Assembly (NCBI GenBank): GCA_946403295.1
Contig: CAMIZL010000005.1
Coordinates: forward strand, 17,080-81,079
Reading direction: 5' to 3'
Length of the DNA: 64,000 nucleotides
Origin: an uncultured Clostridia bacterium
Lineage (GTDB): Bacteria; Bacillota; Clostridia; Lachnospirales; Lachnospiraceae
Shown here: positions 47,940-58,054 of the stretch, one piece after another
Position numbering within the stretch: position 1 is the first letter of the stretch
Layout of the letters: every line of letters starts with the position of its first letter
Position numbers and translations under genes: made by a program
The notes under the pieces: model-generated
Seen by the model: only the letters and a program-made list of their open reading frames with translations
Databases searched by the model: none
What the model was told of the DNA's origin: nothing

Positions 47940-49991
47940 ATGGAGAAAATTCTTTTGGTTGACGATAATAACGTCAGTTTGTCGCTCGCGAAGAAAATGC
48001 TCGGCGACAAATATGAGATCTACGCGGTCCTGTCCGGCGAGCAGGCACTTAAATTCCTTGAGAAAAAGGATGCCGATCTCATTCTTCTTGATATAAACAT
48101 GCCTGACATGTCGGGTTTTGAAACACTCAAACTGATCAGGGAGATGCCCGAGCACATAAACATTCCGATCATCTTTCTTACGTCGGATGCCGATCCCGAA
48201 ACGGAGCGTAAATGCTTCGAGATGGGGGCGTTTGATTATATTGTCAAGCCATTCCAGAAGATCACGCTCTGCAGCAGGGTGGCAAGAACCCTCGATCTTG
48301 TGTCTCTCAGAAAAGACCTTGAAGGAAGGCTCCTTGAGAAGACGAAGCAGATCGCGCGCATATCCCTCAAATCCATGATGATGATAGCCAATACCGTGGA
48401 CAAGAAGGATCCGCTTGCTGCCGAGCATTCGAACAATGTTGCATGGTTCTCGGTTGAGATCGCCAAGAAGCTCGGATGGAGCACCGACGATCTTTATAAT
48501 CTTCAAAACCTTGCACTCATACACGACATCGGAAATATCGGCGTTCCCGAGAGCATCATCCGTAAGAGGGGACAGCTCACGCCCGAAGAATACGATACCG
48601 TGAAAAAGCATACGACCCTCGGAAGAAACATCCTTGCCGACATGACGGTCATAAGAAAAGCGGCCGAAGTTGCCGAAACGCATCATGAGCGTTTCGACGG
48701 AAAAGGATATCCGAACGGTCTTTCGGGACGCTCTATCCCTATAGAAGCCCGGATCATCGCCATCGCGGACGCGTTCGACTCGATGACCAACGACAGGGCA
48801 TTCCGTCAAAAACTCAGCCGCGAAGAAGTGCTCAGTGAATTCATGAAGGGAAGGGGAACACAGTTCGACCCCGATCTTGTCGATATCGCCGTCGATCTTC
48901 TTTCAAATGACGAATTTAAGCGCGATGAAGCCGAGATGATCCATGAAGAGGAACTTGCGGTCGAGAGCTCAAGACTTCTTCAGGACGTTCTCTCGTCGTA
49001 TTCGGGAAGACCGCGCAGGACTCATGTGAGAGATCCCTTAACGGGTCTTTGGAGCAGCTCGTACGCAATGGACGAGATAGACAATTATCTTTCGGAAAAG
49101 CGCGCGAGCGGTTGCTTTATGCTTGTCGACATCGACGGTTTCTCGCAGATCAACGACAATCTAGGTCATATAGTCGGCGATTCCGTCATAAAGAACATAT
49201 CGGTCATCCTTTCCGAGATGATGCGTAACGATGATATCATCTGCCGCGTCGGGGGAGACGAATTCATTCTCTTCTTTAAAGACGGCGGAAGCAAGGAATT
49301 TGCTACGGCAAAGGCGGAAGAGATCATATTGTGTCTTGACGACGGGCTTAAAAATCCCGTTTCGGACGAGCGCATCTCCGTGTCCATAGGCATTACGCTC
49401 GCGCAGTCCGACGGCAAGGATTTCGCAACTCTCTATAACAAGGCCGACAAGGCACTTTATCTTGTCAAGGAAAACGGCAAGCATTCGTATCATTTCTTCT
49501 CTGATGAGGGAAGCATGATGCGCCACACTCTTGCCAGCACAAGGATAGATCTCGAATACCTGAAGAAGTTCGTGTCGGAAAAGGATTCGACGCCGGGCGG
49601 ATTTATGGTTGAATACGAGAGCTTTAAAAAGATCTTCCGATTCCTCGGCCGCGCGCAGAGAAGATCGTCGAGTCCGATCATACTCCTGCTTCTCACGCTC
49701 ACGGCGGCGGACGGTTCGCCCGCCAACAGCGAGGTGCTTGAGGCTGCGATGATGCATTTGAAGAGCGCGATCACCACGGCGATCAGAAGCGGCGACGTTA
49801 CGACCAACTACAGCAGCAGCCAGTATCTTGCGATACTTATGGAATCCACGACCCAGAACGGCTATCTTATTGCCGAAAGAATAAGAAAGCTCTTCTACGA
49901 GAGCTTTGATCTGCCGGAGATAAGGCTTACGTATGATATCGATACGACGCCTTTTATCCAGAATAATGTATATGAGGATGATGACCTATGA
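47940..49991 (+). CDS. REC-HD-GYP-GGDEF protein with additional C-terminal degenerate GGDEF-like domain
   Basis: REC ILLVDDNN…DLILLDINMPDMSG…VKPF; HDIGNIGVPE/HHERFDGKGYP; RVGGDEFILFF; C-terminal about 130 aa resembles the 50230-51441 C-terminus. Confidence 0.9.
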   Translation: MEKILLVDDNNVSLSLAKKMLGDKYEIYAVLSGEQALKFLEKKDADLILLDINMPDMSGFETLKLIREMPEHINIPIIFLTSDADPETERKCFEMGAFDYIVKPFQKITLCSRVARTLDLVSLRKDLEGRLLEKTKQIARISLKSMMMIANTVDKKDPLAAEHSNNVAWFSVEIAKKLGWSTDDLYNLQNLALIHDIGNIGVPESIIRKRGQLTPEEYDTVKKHTTLGRNILADMTVIRKAAEVAETHHERFDGKGYPNGLSGRSIPIEARIIAIADAFDSMTNDRAFRQKLSREEVLSEFMKGRGTQFDPDLVDIAVDLLSNDEFKRDEAEMIHEEELAVESSRLLQDVLSSYSGRPRRTHVRDPLTGLWSSSYAMDEIDNYLSEKRASGCFMLVDIDGFSQINDNLGHIVGDSVIKNISVILSEMMRNDDIICRVGGDEFILFFKDGGSKEFATAKAEEIILCLDDGLKNPVSDERISVSIGITLAQSDGKDFATLYNKADKALYLVKENGKHSYHFFSDEGSMMRHTLASTRIDLEYLKKFVSEKDSTPGGFMVEYESFKKIFRFLGRAQRRSSSPIILLLLTLTAADGSPANSEVLEAAMMHLKSAITTAIRSGDVTTNYSSSQYLAILMESTTQNGYLIAERIRKLFYESFDLPEIRLTYDIDTTPFIQNNVYEDDDL

Positions 49992-50233
49992 ACCCGAACA
50001 CACAGGAAAAAACACAGCAGGAAAGACCGGGCATCGTAAGAATTGCCGCATTGATCGGCGTGATCCTGATGGCGGGCCTGATCGTTGCGGCAGTTGTGGT
50101 CGCAATATTAAACTTTGAAAACTCCGGAAAGGTGGTCATAGGACTCCTTACGATAAGCTTCTTTGTCGGAGTCATGATCTATCTCGCAGGCCTCTTCTCC
50201 AAACTTAAGAAAAAGAGGGAAGAAAAAGCTTAA
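49988..50233 (+). CDS. Small two-TM membrane protein
   Basis: Two hydrophobic segments; overlaps the preceding stop (ATGA). Confidence 0.65.
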   Translation: MNPNTQEKTQQERPGIVRIAALIGVILMAGLIVAAVVVAILNFENSGKVVIGLLTISFFVGVMIYLAGLFSKLKKKREEKA

Positions 50234-51441
50234 CTGTCGATCGATACGTCGATCGCGGAGATCTTGGCATCGAGCTTAACGTCTTTAACGGGATGAATAC
50301 GCTTATATGACTTTATTATTCTTTCCGTTATGAGCGAAGCGTTCTCCATCGTAACATCACTCAGGAGCACGATGAATTGTGTAAGACTGTAACGGGCATA
50401 AACGTCACGACGTCTGAGTGTGTCCTGGACCACAAGCTTAAGCTGGTCCATGCGGCGGTTGTAGTGCTTGATGTCGGGCGGAGTCAGATGTCCGTCGATT
50501 TCGGAGAACAGCGTGAGCAGACAAAGATAAGCGGTCTCTCCGCTACGTTTGCATCCGCGTTCCGTCAACTGATATATATCTTTAAAAATTTCATATTCGC
50601 AGAAGAATGCGCCTGTGTTACCGAGAGATTCACGCAGTTCCGATTGAACGAGCTCTATGCTTTTTTCGGTGACATTGAGCGCTTTCGTTATCTCTCTGTA
50701 AAGGAGCTTGATGTCATCGGAAGGAGTGATGCCGAATTCTTTATAGAATACTCCGGTCGTCTCGTAGTATTTTTCGAGCGCTTCGCGGCGTGCGCCGATG
50801 AGATAGAGCGATTTGATGAGGTGATAATAAAGTCTCTCGTCGTTTTTTTCGAGATACATCGCTCTTTCGCATGTGGAAAGCGCAAGCTGGTATTTCTTCT
50901 TATCGTAGCACATCTGTATAAAAGCGCAGACCGTATTTACATAGCTTGAGTGAAGCCTGTCGCGGATGGTGCTTGTCCAGGTCGATCTGTTGGTATTAAG
51001 AAAGTCTCCCTTATAAAGCGAGATCGCTTCCTGATAAAGATTAAAGCGGGTGAATTCGGAAGTGCCTTTTGCATCCGCTTCGCGGAGGATCTCCTCGAAT
51101 CTCTCATAGTCCATCACTGTATGATTCGCATAATTCCAGGTAAAAACACCTTTTTTGAACGTGATGGGGTTAAAGTCAGTGCCTTCGCCGAGCGGAGCAA
51201 GGAAAGAACGAACGCGGTGAAGAAGAACCTTAATAGATCCGCGTGTGGTGGTTTCGCTTTTCTCGTCCCATACCAGTGCGGATATCTCACCGGAAGGGAT
51301 CTCCCTGTCTTTGTTTACGATGAGGTAAGCCAGGAAGTTCCAGGGTTTGTAGGCGCGATTGATAGAATCAGATACGGTTAAAGTGTTGTATTTGATCGAG
51401 AAGTCGCCAAGTGTTGTGATATAAATAGTATTTTCGGCCAT
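50230..51441 (-). CDS. SARP/BTAD-type transcriptional regulator with degenerate GGDEF-like C-terminal domain
   Basis: Winged-helix N-terminus ITTLGDFSIKYNTLTVSD…SALVWDEKSETTTRGSIKVLLHRVR; BTAD-like TPR region; C-terminal RRRDVYARYSLTQFIVLLSDVTMENASLITERI. Confidence 0.82.
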   Translation of the reverse strand: MAENTIYITTLGDFSIKYNTLTVSDSINRAYKPWNFLAYLIVNKDREIPSGEISALVWDEKSETTTRGSIKVLLHRVRSFLAPLGEGTDFNPITFKKGVFTWNYANHTVMDYERFEEILREADAKGTSEFTRFNLYQEAISLYKGDFLNTNRSTWTSTIRDRLHSSYVNTVCAFIQMCYDKKKYQLALSTCERAMYLEKNDERLYYHLIKSLYLIGARREALEKYYETTGVFYKEFGITPSDDIKLLYREITKALNVTEKSIELVQSELRESLGNTGAFFCEYEIFKDIYQLTERGCKRSGETAYLCLLTLFSEIDGHLTPPDIKHYNRRMDQLKLVVQDTLRRRDVYARYSLTQFIVLLSDVTMENASLITERIIKSYKRIHPVKDVKLDAKISAIDVSIDS

Positions 51442-51591
51442 TTCGGTACCCTTTTCTATTTGGAATATACCCGTTTATTATACTGTATCGAAGTTGCGGG
51501 CGCAAGAGGCGGGATTGCCATCATAAACATGGTGAAGTATAATAACAGGAAGCAAAGAAATTTCTCATGAGACAGAAAGGACTGGTGAACC

Positions 51592-53109
51592 GTGAAACTG
51601 GAGACAGAAACATACAGGAAACTTCTCGACGGTGTCGGTGAAGCCGTCTTCCTGTTCGATATGAGCGGAAAGATCATCTATTTCAATGATGCGGCCGGCT
51701 CCGAACTCGAATACAGATCATTTGACGATGTGAACATTTCGACGGTCTTCCCGAGGATGATACACCATACCGAGGGCAAGGGTATTTTCTGGTCGAACCG
51801 TTCCATCAAGGACAGACGCACATTTGCGTATCGCAGCAACAATACGTGCTATCCCGTGAGACTCACCATCAGGAAGCTTGAGGACGATCCCGAACTGTTT
51901 GTGGCATATGCGATCAACGACCAGCAGCATTATGACGATGAACGCGCCAACAAGAAGATCGTTGCGGATGCCGAGGAGGCAACGCGCATGAAGGATCAGT
52001 TCACGGCCAATATCACGCATGAGCTGAGAACCCCCATAAACGGTATAAAAGGTCTTATCGAGGATCTCAAAAGAACACCGCTTAACGTTGAACAGCAGGA
52101 GTGCGTCAAGATAGTGCTTCACAGCTGCGACAACATGACAAAGATCATCAATGATATTCTCGATTATGCAAAGATAGAAGCGGGCAAGGTTACCCTTGAG
52201 GAGCGCGAGATCAGTTTGACGAACGTCATAAACGATGTGCTCAGACTTCAGATCTCAAAAGCTGTTGAAAAGGGACTTAAGGTCATAGTCAATATCGTCG
52301 GTAAAGTTCCCGATGCGGTCATCGGCGACGAACTCAGGATCGGACAGATACTCAGTAACCTCCTTTCGAATGCGATCAAGTTTACAAGCACGGGTTATGT
52401 CGGGCTTGATATAGCGGCGACAAGCGTTGATAAGGATTATGTCGAGCTTCTTTTCATGGTCATCGATACCGGTATAGGGATCTCGCCCGAAGAAAAGGAC
52501 AAATTGTTCAGGAGCTTTTCGCAGGTCGACGGCTCGATCACAAGACGTTACGGAGGAACGGGACTCGGTCTTTCCATAACAAGACAGTTTGCTTCGATGA
52601 TGGGCGGAACGGTCAATGTTGAGAGCGAAAAAGGAAAAGGAAGCACTTTTTCGTTCTCGGTCAAACTCAAACTCGGAAGAAACCGCGGAGACCTCATCAA
52701 TTTCCCTCAGGGAAAATCGGAATACTCCCATGTGTTCGGAAGTGTGATGAACCAGGAGAACGATGCGGAGGAAGACGAGCTTCTCGCCGACCCCGGAACG
52801 GAACGAGGAGGATCGTATACAACGCTCACGGGATCGGGACAGACATTACCGCTTTATATTCCGAAAGAAGAGGCTGACATGAAAGAAATGAAGGATTGTA
52901 TCGAAAAGCTTTCGATCAGCGCGGAACTCGGAGCCTGGGAAAAAGCGGAGGGATATGCGACGACACTGAAACAGCTCGTCTCAAGTTACAATCCGGACCT
53001 TACAAAGAAAGCTTTTGCACTCGTGCTCGATACCAGAAAAGAAAAGACCGAAGAAGTACTTGAAAAGACGGAAGAGATCGGGAGATTATTATGGAATTTA
53101 AACGAGTAG
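51592..53109 (+). CDS. PAS-domain histidine kinase
   Basis: [73 protein letters not shown] start. Confidence 0.93.
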   Translation: MKLETETYRKLLDGVGEAVFLFDMSGKIIYFNDAAGSELEYRSFDDVNISTVFPRMIHHTEGKGIFWSNRSIKDRRTFAYRSNNTCYPVRLTIRKLEDDPELFVAYAINDQQHYDDERANKKIVADAEEATRMKDQFTANITHELRTPINGIKGLIEDLKRTPLNVEQQECVKIVLHSCDNMTKIINDILDYAKIEAGKVTLEEREISLTNVINDVLRLQISKAVEKGLKVIVNIVGKVPDAVIGDELRIGQILSNLLSNAIKFTSTGYVGLDIAATSVDKDYVELLFMVIDTGIGISPEEKDKLFRSFSQVDGSITRRYGGTGLGLSITRQFASMMGGTVNVESEKGKGSTFSFSVKLKLGRNRGDLINFPQGKSEYSHVFGSVMNQENDAEEDELLADPGTERGGSYTTLTGSGQTLPLYIPKEEADMKEMKDCIEKLSISAELGAWEKAEGYATTLKQLVSSYNPDLTKKAFALVLDTRKEKTEEVLEKTEEIGRLLWNLNE

Positions 53110-54221
53110 AAAAAGATAATGTTCTTCTTATCGATGATGTTACGTCAAATCTCATCACGCTCTCCGAGATAATCCGTAACGAGGGTTATATCGCGAGACC
53201 GGTGAAAAGCGTGGAATATGCGATGAGGGCTGTGGACGCGGAACTTCCGAGCATAATCCTGCTTGACGTTACCATGCCCGATATGAACGGCTACGATTAC
53301 TGCCGTATCCTGAAAAAAGATATCCGTACAAGAAACATCCCCGTGATCTTTATTTCGGGACTTACGAATGCCAGGGACCGCATCAGGGGTTTCGAATGCG
53401 GAGCCGTTGATTTTATCACGAAGCCGTTTGAAAATCTTGAGGTTTTGATGCGTATCAATACGCATCTCAAGGAATATCACATGCAGAAGAATCTGTATGT
53501 CAGAAACCAAAAGCTTAACATACTCGTCAACAAGCAGCTTCAGCAGCTTGAGACCGAGCGTATCAATCTTATCACGTGTCTGGCAAATCTTTGCGAGGAC
53601 AGGGATATTCCCGAGAGCTATCATCACTCCGACAACATTTCGGCGAACAGCAGGCTCATAACAACGGGACTTTCGCTTACCCCCAAATATGAGAAGTCGA
53701 TCACGAACAACTTCATCGAAATGATCGGGATCGCGGCCAGGCTTCACGACGTAGGCAAATTTGCGGTACCCGAGAAAGTCATACTGAAAAAGGGCAGACT
53801 CGGAAGCAAAGACATAGAAATAATGAACACACATTGCGAAGCGGGATTAAAGATCGTTGAATCGCTTTCGGATAACGGTTCGGGAATAAACATCTTCTTA
53901 CGCATGGCAAAGGATATCGTCGCATATCATCACAAGAGATGGGACGAAAGTCCGAGCAAGAAGGACCTGCCGCTTCCCGCAAGGATAGTCGGGATATGCG
54001 ATGTGTTCGATGCTCTTACGGCACCGAGGCTTTACAAGAAACCGTACAGCAAGAAAGCGGCATTAAAAGCCATCAAGGCACAGTCGGGCAAGATGTTCGA
54101 TCCCGATGTCGTCGATATAATGATGAGACTCGAAAGACGACTTGTCGTTACGGATCACGGGATGGAGATCGATGAAGACGAATATATTCCCGAGTGGCAG
54201 ATAACCGATCCCAGGAGATAA
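53091..54221 (+). CDS. REC-HD domain protein (HD-GYP-related, GYP motif not conserved)
   Basis: [17 protein letters not shown]…[68 protein letters not shown]; overlaps the kinase gene by 19 nt. Confidence 0.88.
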   Translation: MEFKRVEKDNVLLIDDVTSNLITLSEIIRNEGYIARPVKSVEYAMRAVDAELPSIILLDVTMPDMNGYDYCRILKKDIRTRNIPVIFISGLTNARDRIRGFECGAVDFITKPFENLEVLMRINTHLKEYHMQKNLYVRNQKLNILVNKQLQQLETERINLITCLANLCEDRDIPESYHHSDNISANSRLITTGLSLTPKYEKSITNNFIEMIGIAARLHDVGKFAVPEKVILKKGRLGSKDIEIMNTHCEAGLKIVESLSDNGSGINIFLRMAKDIVAYHHKRWDESPSKKDLPLPARIVGICDVFDALTAPRLYKKPYSKKAALKAIKAQSGKMFDPDVVDIMMRLERRLVVTDHGMEIDEDEYIPEWQITDPRR

Positions 54222-54232
54222 ATGAGCAACAT

Positions 54233-55579
54233 ATGAAAAATGATTATCTTGATTACGGCAGAGCGCACAGAAGACGGTCGGCCGGAAAGAAGACGGCGAT
54301 CGCGGCGATCATCGTATTACTTATCGCGGCAGCGGCCGGTTTCGCCGTTTTCTTTGTTTCTTCATACTACTACGAAGTCATAGACGAGCAGGACAAGAGC
54401 CTGTACGCGACACCCGTGCCCGTAAGCGTTGCGGAAAACATGACGGAAGACGGTGCTTTCGCGCAGACCGGAGTTTACGGTCTCTGGTACAGTACCGAAG
54501 GCACGGGCGATACGGATGAGGCCGGGTCGATCTACCACCCCGACGAACACCTCTGGATGGGAGATTTTAAAGACGAAAGACCACGTGTCACGGCCAAGGG
54601 CATATACATATCATCATCGTATATGACCGCGAAATTTGACAAAGCCGTCGAACTCGTTGAATCGACCGAGCTCAACACGATGGTGATCGACGTCAAGACT
54701 GAGGACGGCTATATCACCTTTAAGATGGACGGGAGCGAGACGGCCAAAGAGATCGGAGCGCTGACCGTTTCGATACCCGATATAGAGAAAACGATCAAAA
54801 AGCTCAAGGATAAAGGCATTTATGTCGTGGCCCGTATCGTGTCGATGATGGACCCGAAGCTTGCGAAATATCATCCCGAGCTTGCGGTCACCAAGAAAGA
54901 CGGCACGCTTTTTAAGGACAATGCGGGCAAGGCATGGCTCAATCCTTTTAAGGAAGGCGTTTGGGACTATCTGCTCGAGATCTCGAAGGAATGCGTCAAA
55001 GTCGGATTTGACGAGATAAATTTCGACTATATCCGTTTTTCTACCGGAAAAGGCATGAACGATGTGGATTTTTCGGAGGATGCGGGTGACCGCACCAGAA
55101 TAGACGCCATCACGGACGGGCTTAAAAGGATCTGCGAAGAGATAAAGCCCATGGGCGCATTTGTGTCATGCGACGTATACGGCGCCATCGTCACAAGTAC
55201 GGTTGATGCCAAGATAGTCGGACAGAGCTTCTACAGGATGTCGCAATACGTCGATTATATTTGCCCGATGGTTTATCCGTCTCACTACGCGGACGGTTAT
55301 TACAACCTCGATCATCCCGACATGCACCCCTATGAGCTCGTAAATCATGCGCTCATGGATGCGAACAAAGTGCTCTACATGATCGATCCGGACGGCAACA
55401 AAGCCGATGTCAGACCGTGGCTTCAGGATTTTACCGCATCATGGGTGAAATACCATCTCGATTACGGTGCAAAGGAAGTCCGCGACCAGATAAATGCCGT
55501 ATATGACAGCGGTTATTCTTCATGGCTGCTTTGGAATGCGGGAATTGAATACACACGCAGCGCATTACAAGGCTCTTGA
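54233..55579 (+). CDS. DUF4015-type putative glycoside hydrolase, membrane anchored
   Basis: TAKGIYISSSYMTAKFDKAVELVESTELNTMVIDVKTEDG; FDEINFDYIRF; ICPMVYPSHY; N-terminal TM. Confidence 0.87.
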   Translation: MKNDYLDYGRAHRRRSAGKKTAIAAIIVLLIAAAAGFAVFFVSSYYYEVIDEQDKSLYATPVPVSVAENMTEDGAFAQTGVYGLWYSTEGTGDTDEAGSIYHPDEHLWMGDFKDERPRVTAKGIYISSSYMTAKFDKAVELVESTELNTMVIDVKTEDGYITFKMDGSETAKEIGALTVSIPDIEKTIKKLKDKGIYVVARIVSMMDPKLAKYHPELAVTKKDGTLFKDNAGKAWLNPFKEGVWDYLLEISKECVKVGFDEINFDYIRFSTGKGMNDVDFSEDAGDRTRIDAITDGLKRICEEIKPMGAFVSCDVYGAIVTSTVDAKIVGQSFYRMSQYVDYICPMVYPSHYADGYYNLDHPDMHPYELVNHALMDANKVLYMIDPDGNKADVRPWLQDFTASWVKYHLDYGAKEVRDQINAVYDSGYSSWLLWNAGIEYTRSALQGS

Positions 55580-55681
55580 TTAATAAAATACCTTGAGGTA
55601 TACTAGGGACTGTTTACATTAAATAAGAAACGAAATTGAGTCTTATGGGACTCAAAAAAGAAGCAGAGGTTACACAGAACT

Positions 55682-56236
55682 ATGGATGAAGAGATCAGAG
55701 AGATAGCTGAACGTATCAGCGGACTCAGAGACGCATGCGGCTACACCCGTGATGAATTTGCCGATGAACTCGGTATCGACAGGGCTGTTTATGCCGAATA
55801 CGAGACGTCGGGAAAGAACATTCCCATAAGCGTTCTTTATGATATTTCCAAGAAATGCGGAGTCGATTTCGCAGAGATACTTACGGGCGAATCCGCAAAG
55901 CTTGATAAATATCATGTTGTTCGTGCGGGCAAGGGACAATATATCGACAGATATCCCGGTTATATCTTCAAGGATCTTGCGTTCCGCTTCCCCGGGAAGA
56001 TCATGCAGCCTCTTCTTGTTACCATCGACCCTTCCGACAAGACCGCAGACCTTGTTTCACACAAGGGCGAGGAATTCAACTATGTGGTGGAAGGGACCAT
56101 AATCGTTACGATCGGTGACAAAGAGCTTGTCCTTGAGGCCGGCGACAGCGTATATTTCAATCCCATGATCCCTCACGGACAGAGATGCGGATGCGATAAA
56201 CCTTCAACTTTCCTTACGGTGATAAGCGAGGTGTGA
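55682..56236 (+). CDS. XRE-cupin transcriptional regulator
   Basis: N-terminal HTH (GYTRDEFADELGIDRAVYAEYETSGKNIPISVLYDISKKCGVDF); C-terminal cupin (FNYVVEGTIIVTIGDKELVLEAGDSVYFNPMIPHGQ). Confidence 0.93.
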   Translation: MDEEIREIAERISGLRDACGYTRDEFADELGIDRAVYAEYETSGKNIPISVLYDISKKCGVDFAEILTGESAKLDKYHVVRAGKGQYIDRYPGYIFKDLAFRFPGKIMQPLLVTIDPSDKTADLVSHKGEEFNYVVEGTIIVTIGDKELVLEAGDSVYFNPMIPHGQRCGCDKPSTFLTVISEV

Positions 56237-56352
56237 GGGCCCTGGGCAGAGCCTGTGCTTTTACTCCGGTACAGACTTACAGGGCGTTATGAGGAACACA
56301 CCGTGGCCTGAAGGGTGACTTGCGGCCTTTTATCACAGAGAGAAGCGAAAGG

Positions 56353-58035
56353 ATGAGGAAAATGTTAGAGAAATTTTTACCACGTATCAAATTTGATTCA
56401 TACGAAGATTTTAAAGCCAATTATAAAGTAAATATCCCCGAGAACTTCAATTTCGGTTTTGACATAGTAGACGGCTGGGCAAAAGAGAAGCCCGACAACA
56501 GAGCGCTTGTATGGTGCGACGACGACGGCGAGGAGAGAACATTTACGTTCGCCGACATGAGCAGGCTTTCAAACAAAGCAGCCAATTATTTCAGATCGCT
56601 CGGACTCAAAAAAGGCAGCGTCGTAATGATGATCCTCAGAAGACGATATGAATACTGGATCTGTGCGACGGCTCTTATCAAGCTCGGAGTTATCATAATT
56701 CCCGGTACTCTCCAGCTCACGGAGCATGACCTTGTATACAGGGCACAGGCTGCCGATATCGAAATGTTCATCGGTCTTGATGACGACTTTGTTGTTGAAC
56801 AGATCGAGAAGGCAAGCGCAAAATCTCCGAGCGTTAAGCACATAATGCTTGCAAACGGCCACAGAAAAGGCTGGCTCAATCTTCATGACGGCATGAGAGA
56901 CGCAAGTGAAGTCCTTGAACGCCCCACAGGCGATCAGGCTACACATAACAACGATATCATGCAGATCTACTTTACTTCGGGAACAACCGGCATGCCCAAG
57001 ATGGTCTGCCATAACTATATACATCCCCTCGGACATATCGTTACTGCGGGTTATTGGCAGTGCGTTCAGGAAAACAAGCTTCATATGAGCGTATCCGATT
57101 CGGGATGGGCAAAATTCGGATGGGGCAAGATCTACGGTCAGTGGATCTGCGGCGCTACGGTTTTCTGTTACGATATGAAGAAGTTCGTTCCCACAAAGCT
57201 TCTCGAAAAGATAGAGAACTACAAGCTCACAACATTCTGTGCGCCTCCCACCATGTACAGATTCATGCTTCAGGAGGATGTCGCTTCCTACGATCTTTCG
57301 AGCGTACAGCGTTGGTGTACCGCGGGAGAGCCTCTTAATCCCGAAGTTGTTAACAAGTGGCGTTCGTTTACGGGACATACCATTGCGGAAGGTTTCGGTC
57401 AGACCGAAGGAACGGTCCTCGTGGCCAACTTCCCCTGGTTCGAGCCCAAGGCAGGCTCGATGGGCAAGCCTTCGCCCATCTATGATATCAGACTTTGGAA
57501 CAGTGACGACCATGAGGCTGAAGACGGACAGGAAGGCGAGATCACTGTCAGAGGACTCGATAAAGAATATCCCGTAGGTCTTTTTGTAGGATATTACCGC
57601 AGCGAGGAACTCACGAAAGAAGCGATCGGATCGGGAACATATAATCTTAAGGACGTTGCATGGCGCGACAGCGACGGCTATTTCTGGTTCGTAGGCCGAC
57701 ATGATGATGTTATCAAATGTTCCGGCTACCGTATCGGACCCTTCGAGGTAGAGAGCGCACTCATTACTCATCCCGCTGTCGTAGAATGTGCCATCACGGC
57801 AGCACCCGATCCCATAAGAGGTCAGGTCGTTAAGGCAACGGTAGTTCTTGCAAAAGGCTATGAGCCGAGCGACGAACTTACAAAAGAACTTCAAAATCAC
57901 GTAAAGCATAACACAGCACCTTACAAGTATCCGAGGATCGTTGAGTACGTTAAAGAACTTCCCAAGACACTCGGCGGAAAGATCAAGCGTGCCCAGATCA
58001 GACATGAGGATGCCCAGAAGAGTGTAAATAAATGA
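56353..58035 (+). CDS. Acyl-CoA synthetase (AMP-forming, ACSM-like)
   Basis: IYFTSGTTGMPKMVCHNY…GFGQTEGTVL…WFVGRHDDVIKCSGYRIGPFEVESAL. Confidence 0.93.
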   Translation: MRKMLEKFLPRIKFDSYEDFKANYKVNIPENFNFGFDIVDGWAKEKPDNRALVWCDDDGEERTFTFADMSRLSNKAANYFRSLGLKKGSVVMMILRRRYEYWICATALIKLGVIIIPGTLQLTEHDLVYRAQAADIEMFIGLDDDFVVEQIEKASAKSPSVKHIMLANGHRKGWLNLHDGMRDASEVLERPTGDQATHNNDIMQIYFTSGTTGMPKMVCHNYIHPLGHIVTAGYWQCVQENKLHMSVSDSGWAKFGWGKIYGQWICGATVFCYDMKKFVPTKLLEKIENYKLTTFCAPPTMYRFMLQEDVASYDLSSVQRWCTAGEPLNPEVVNKWRSFTGHTIAEGFGQTEGTVLVANFPWFEPKAGSMGKPSPIYDIRLWNSDDHEAEDGQEGEITVRGLDKEYPVGLFVGYYRSEELTKEAIGSGTYNLKDVAWRDSDGYFWFVGRHDDVIKCSGYRIGPFEVESALITHPAVVECAITAAPDPIRGQVVKATVVLAKGYEPSDELTKELQNHVKHNTAPYKYPRIVEYVKELPKTLGGKIKRAQIRHEDAQKSVNK

Positions 58036-58054
58036 TTTTAATGAGGTGAATGAC

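Noticed and set aside
56237-56352. Possible riboswitch in the acyl-CoA synthetase leader
   Set aside because: GC-rich and somewhat structured, but no motif of a known class and no clear expression platform.
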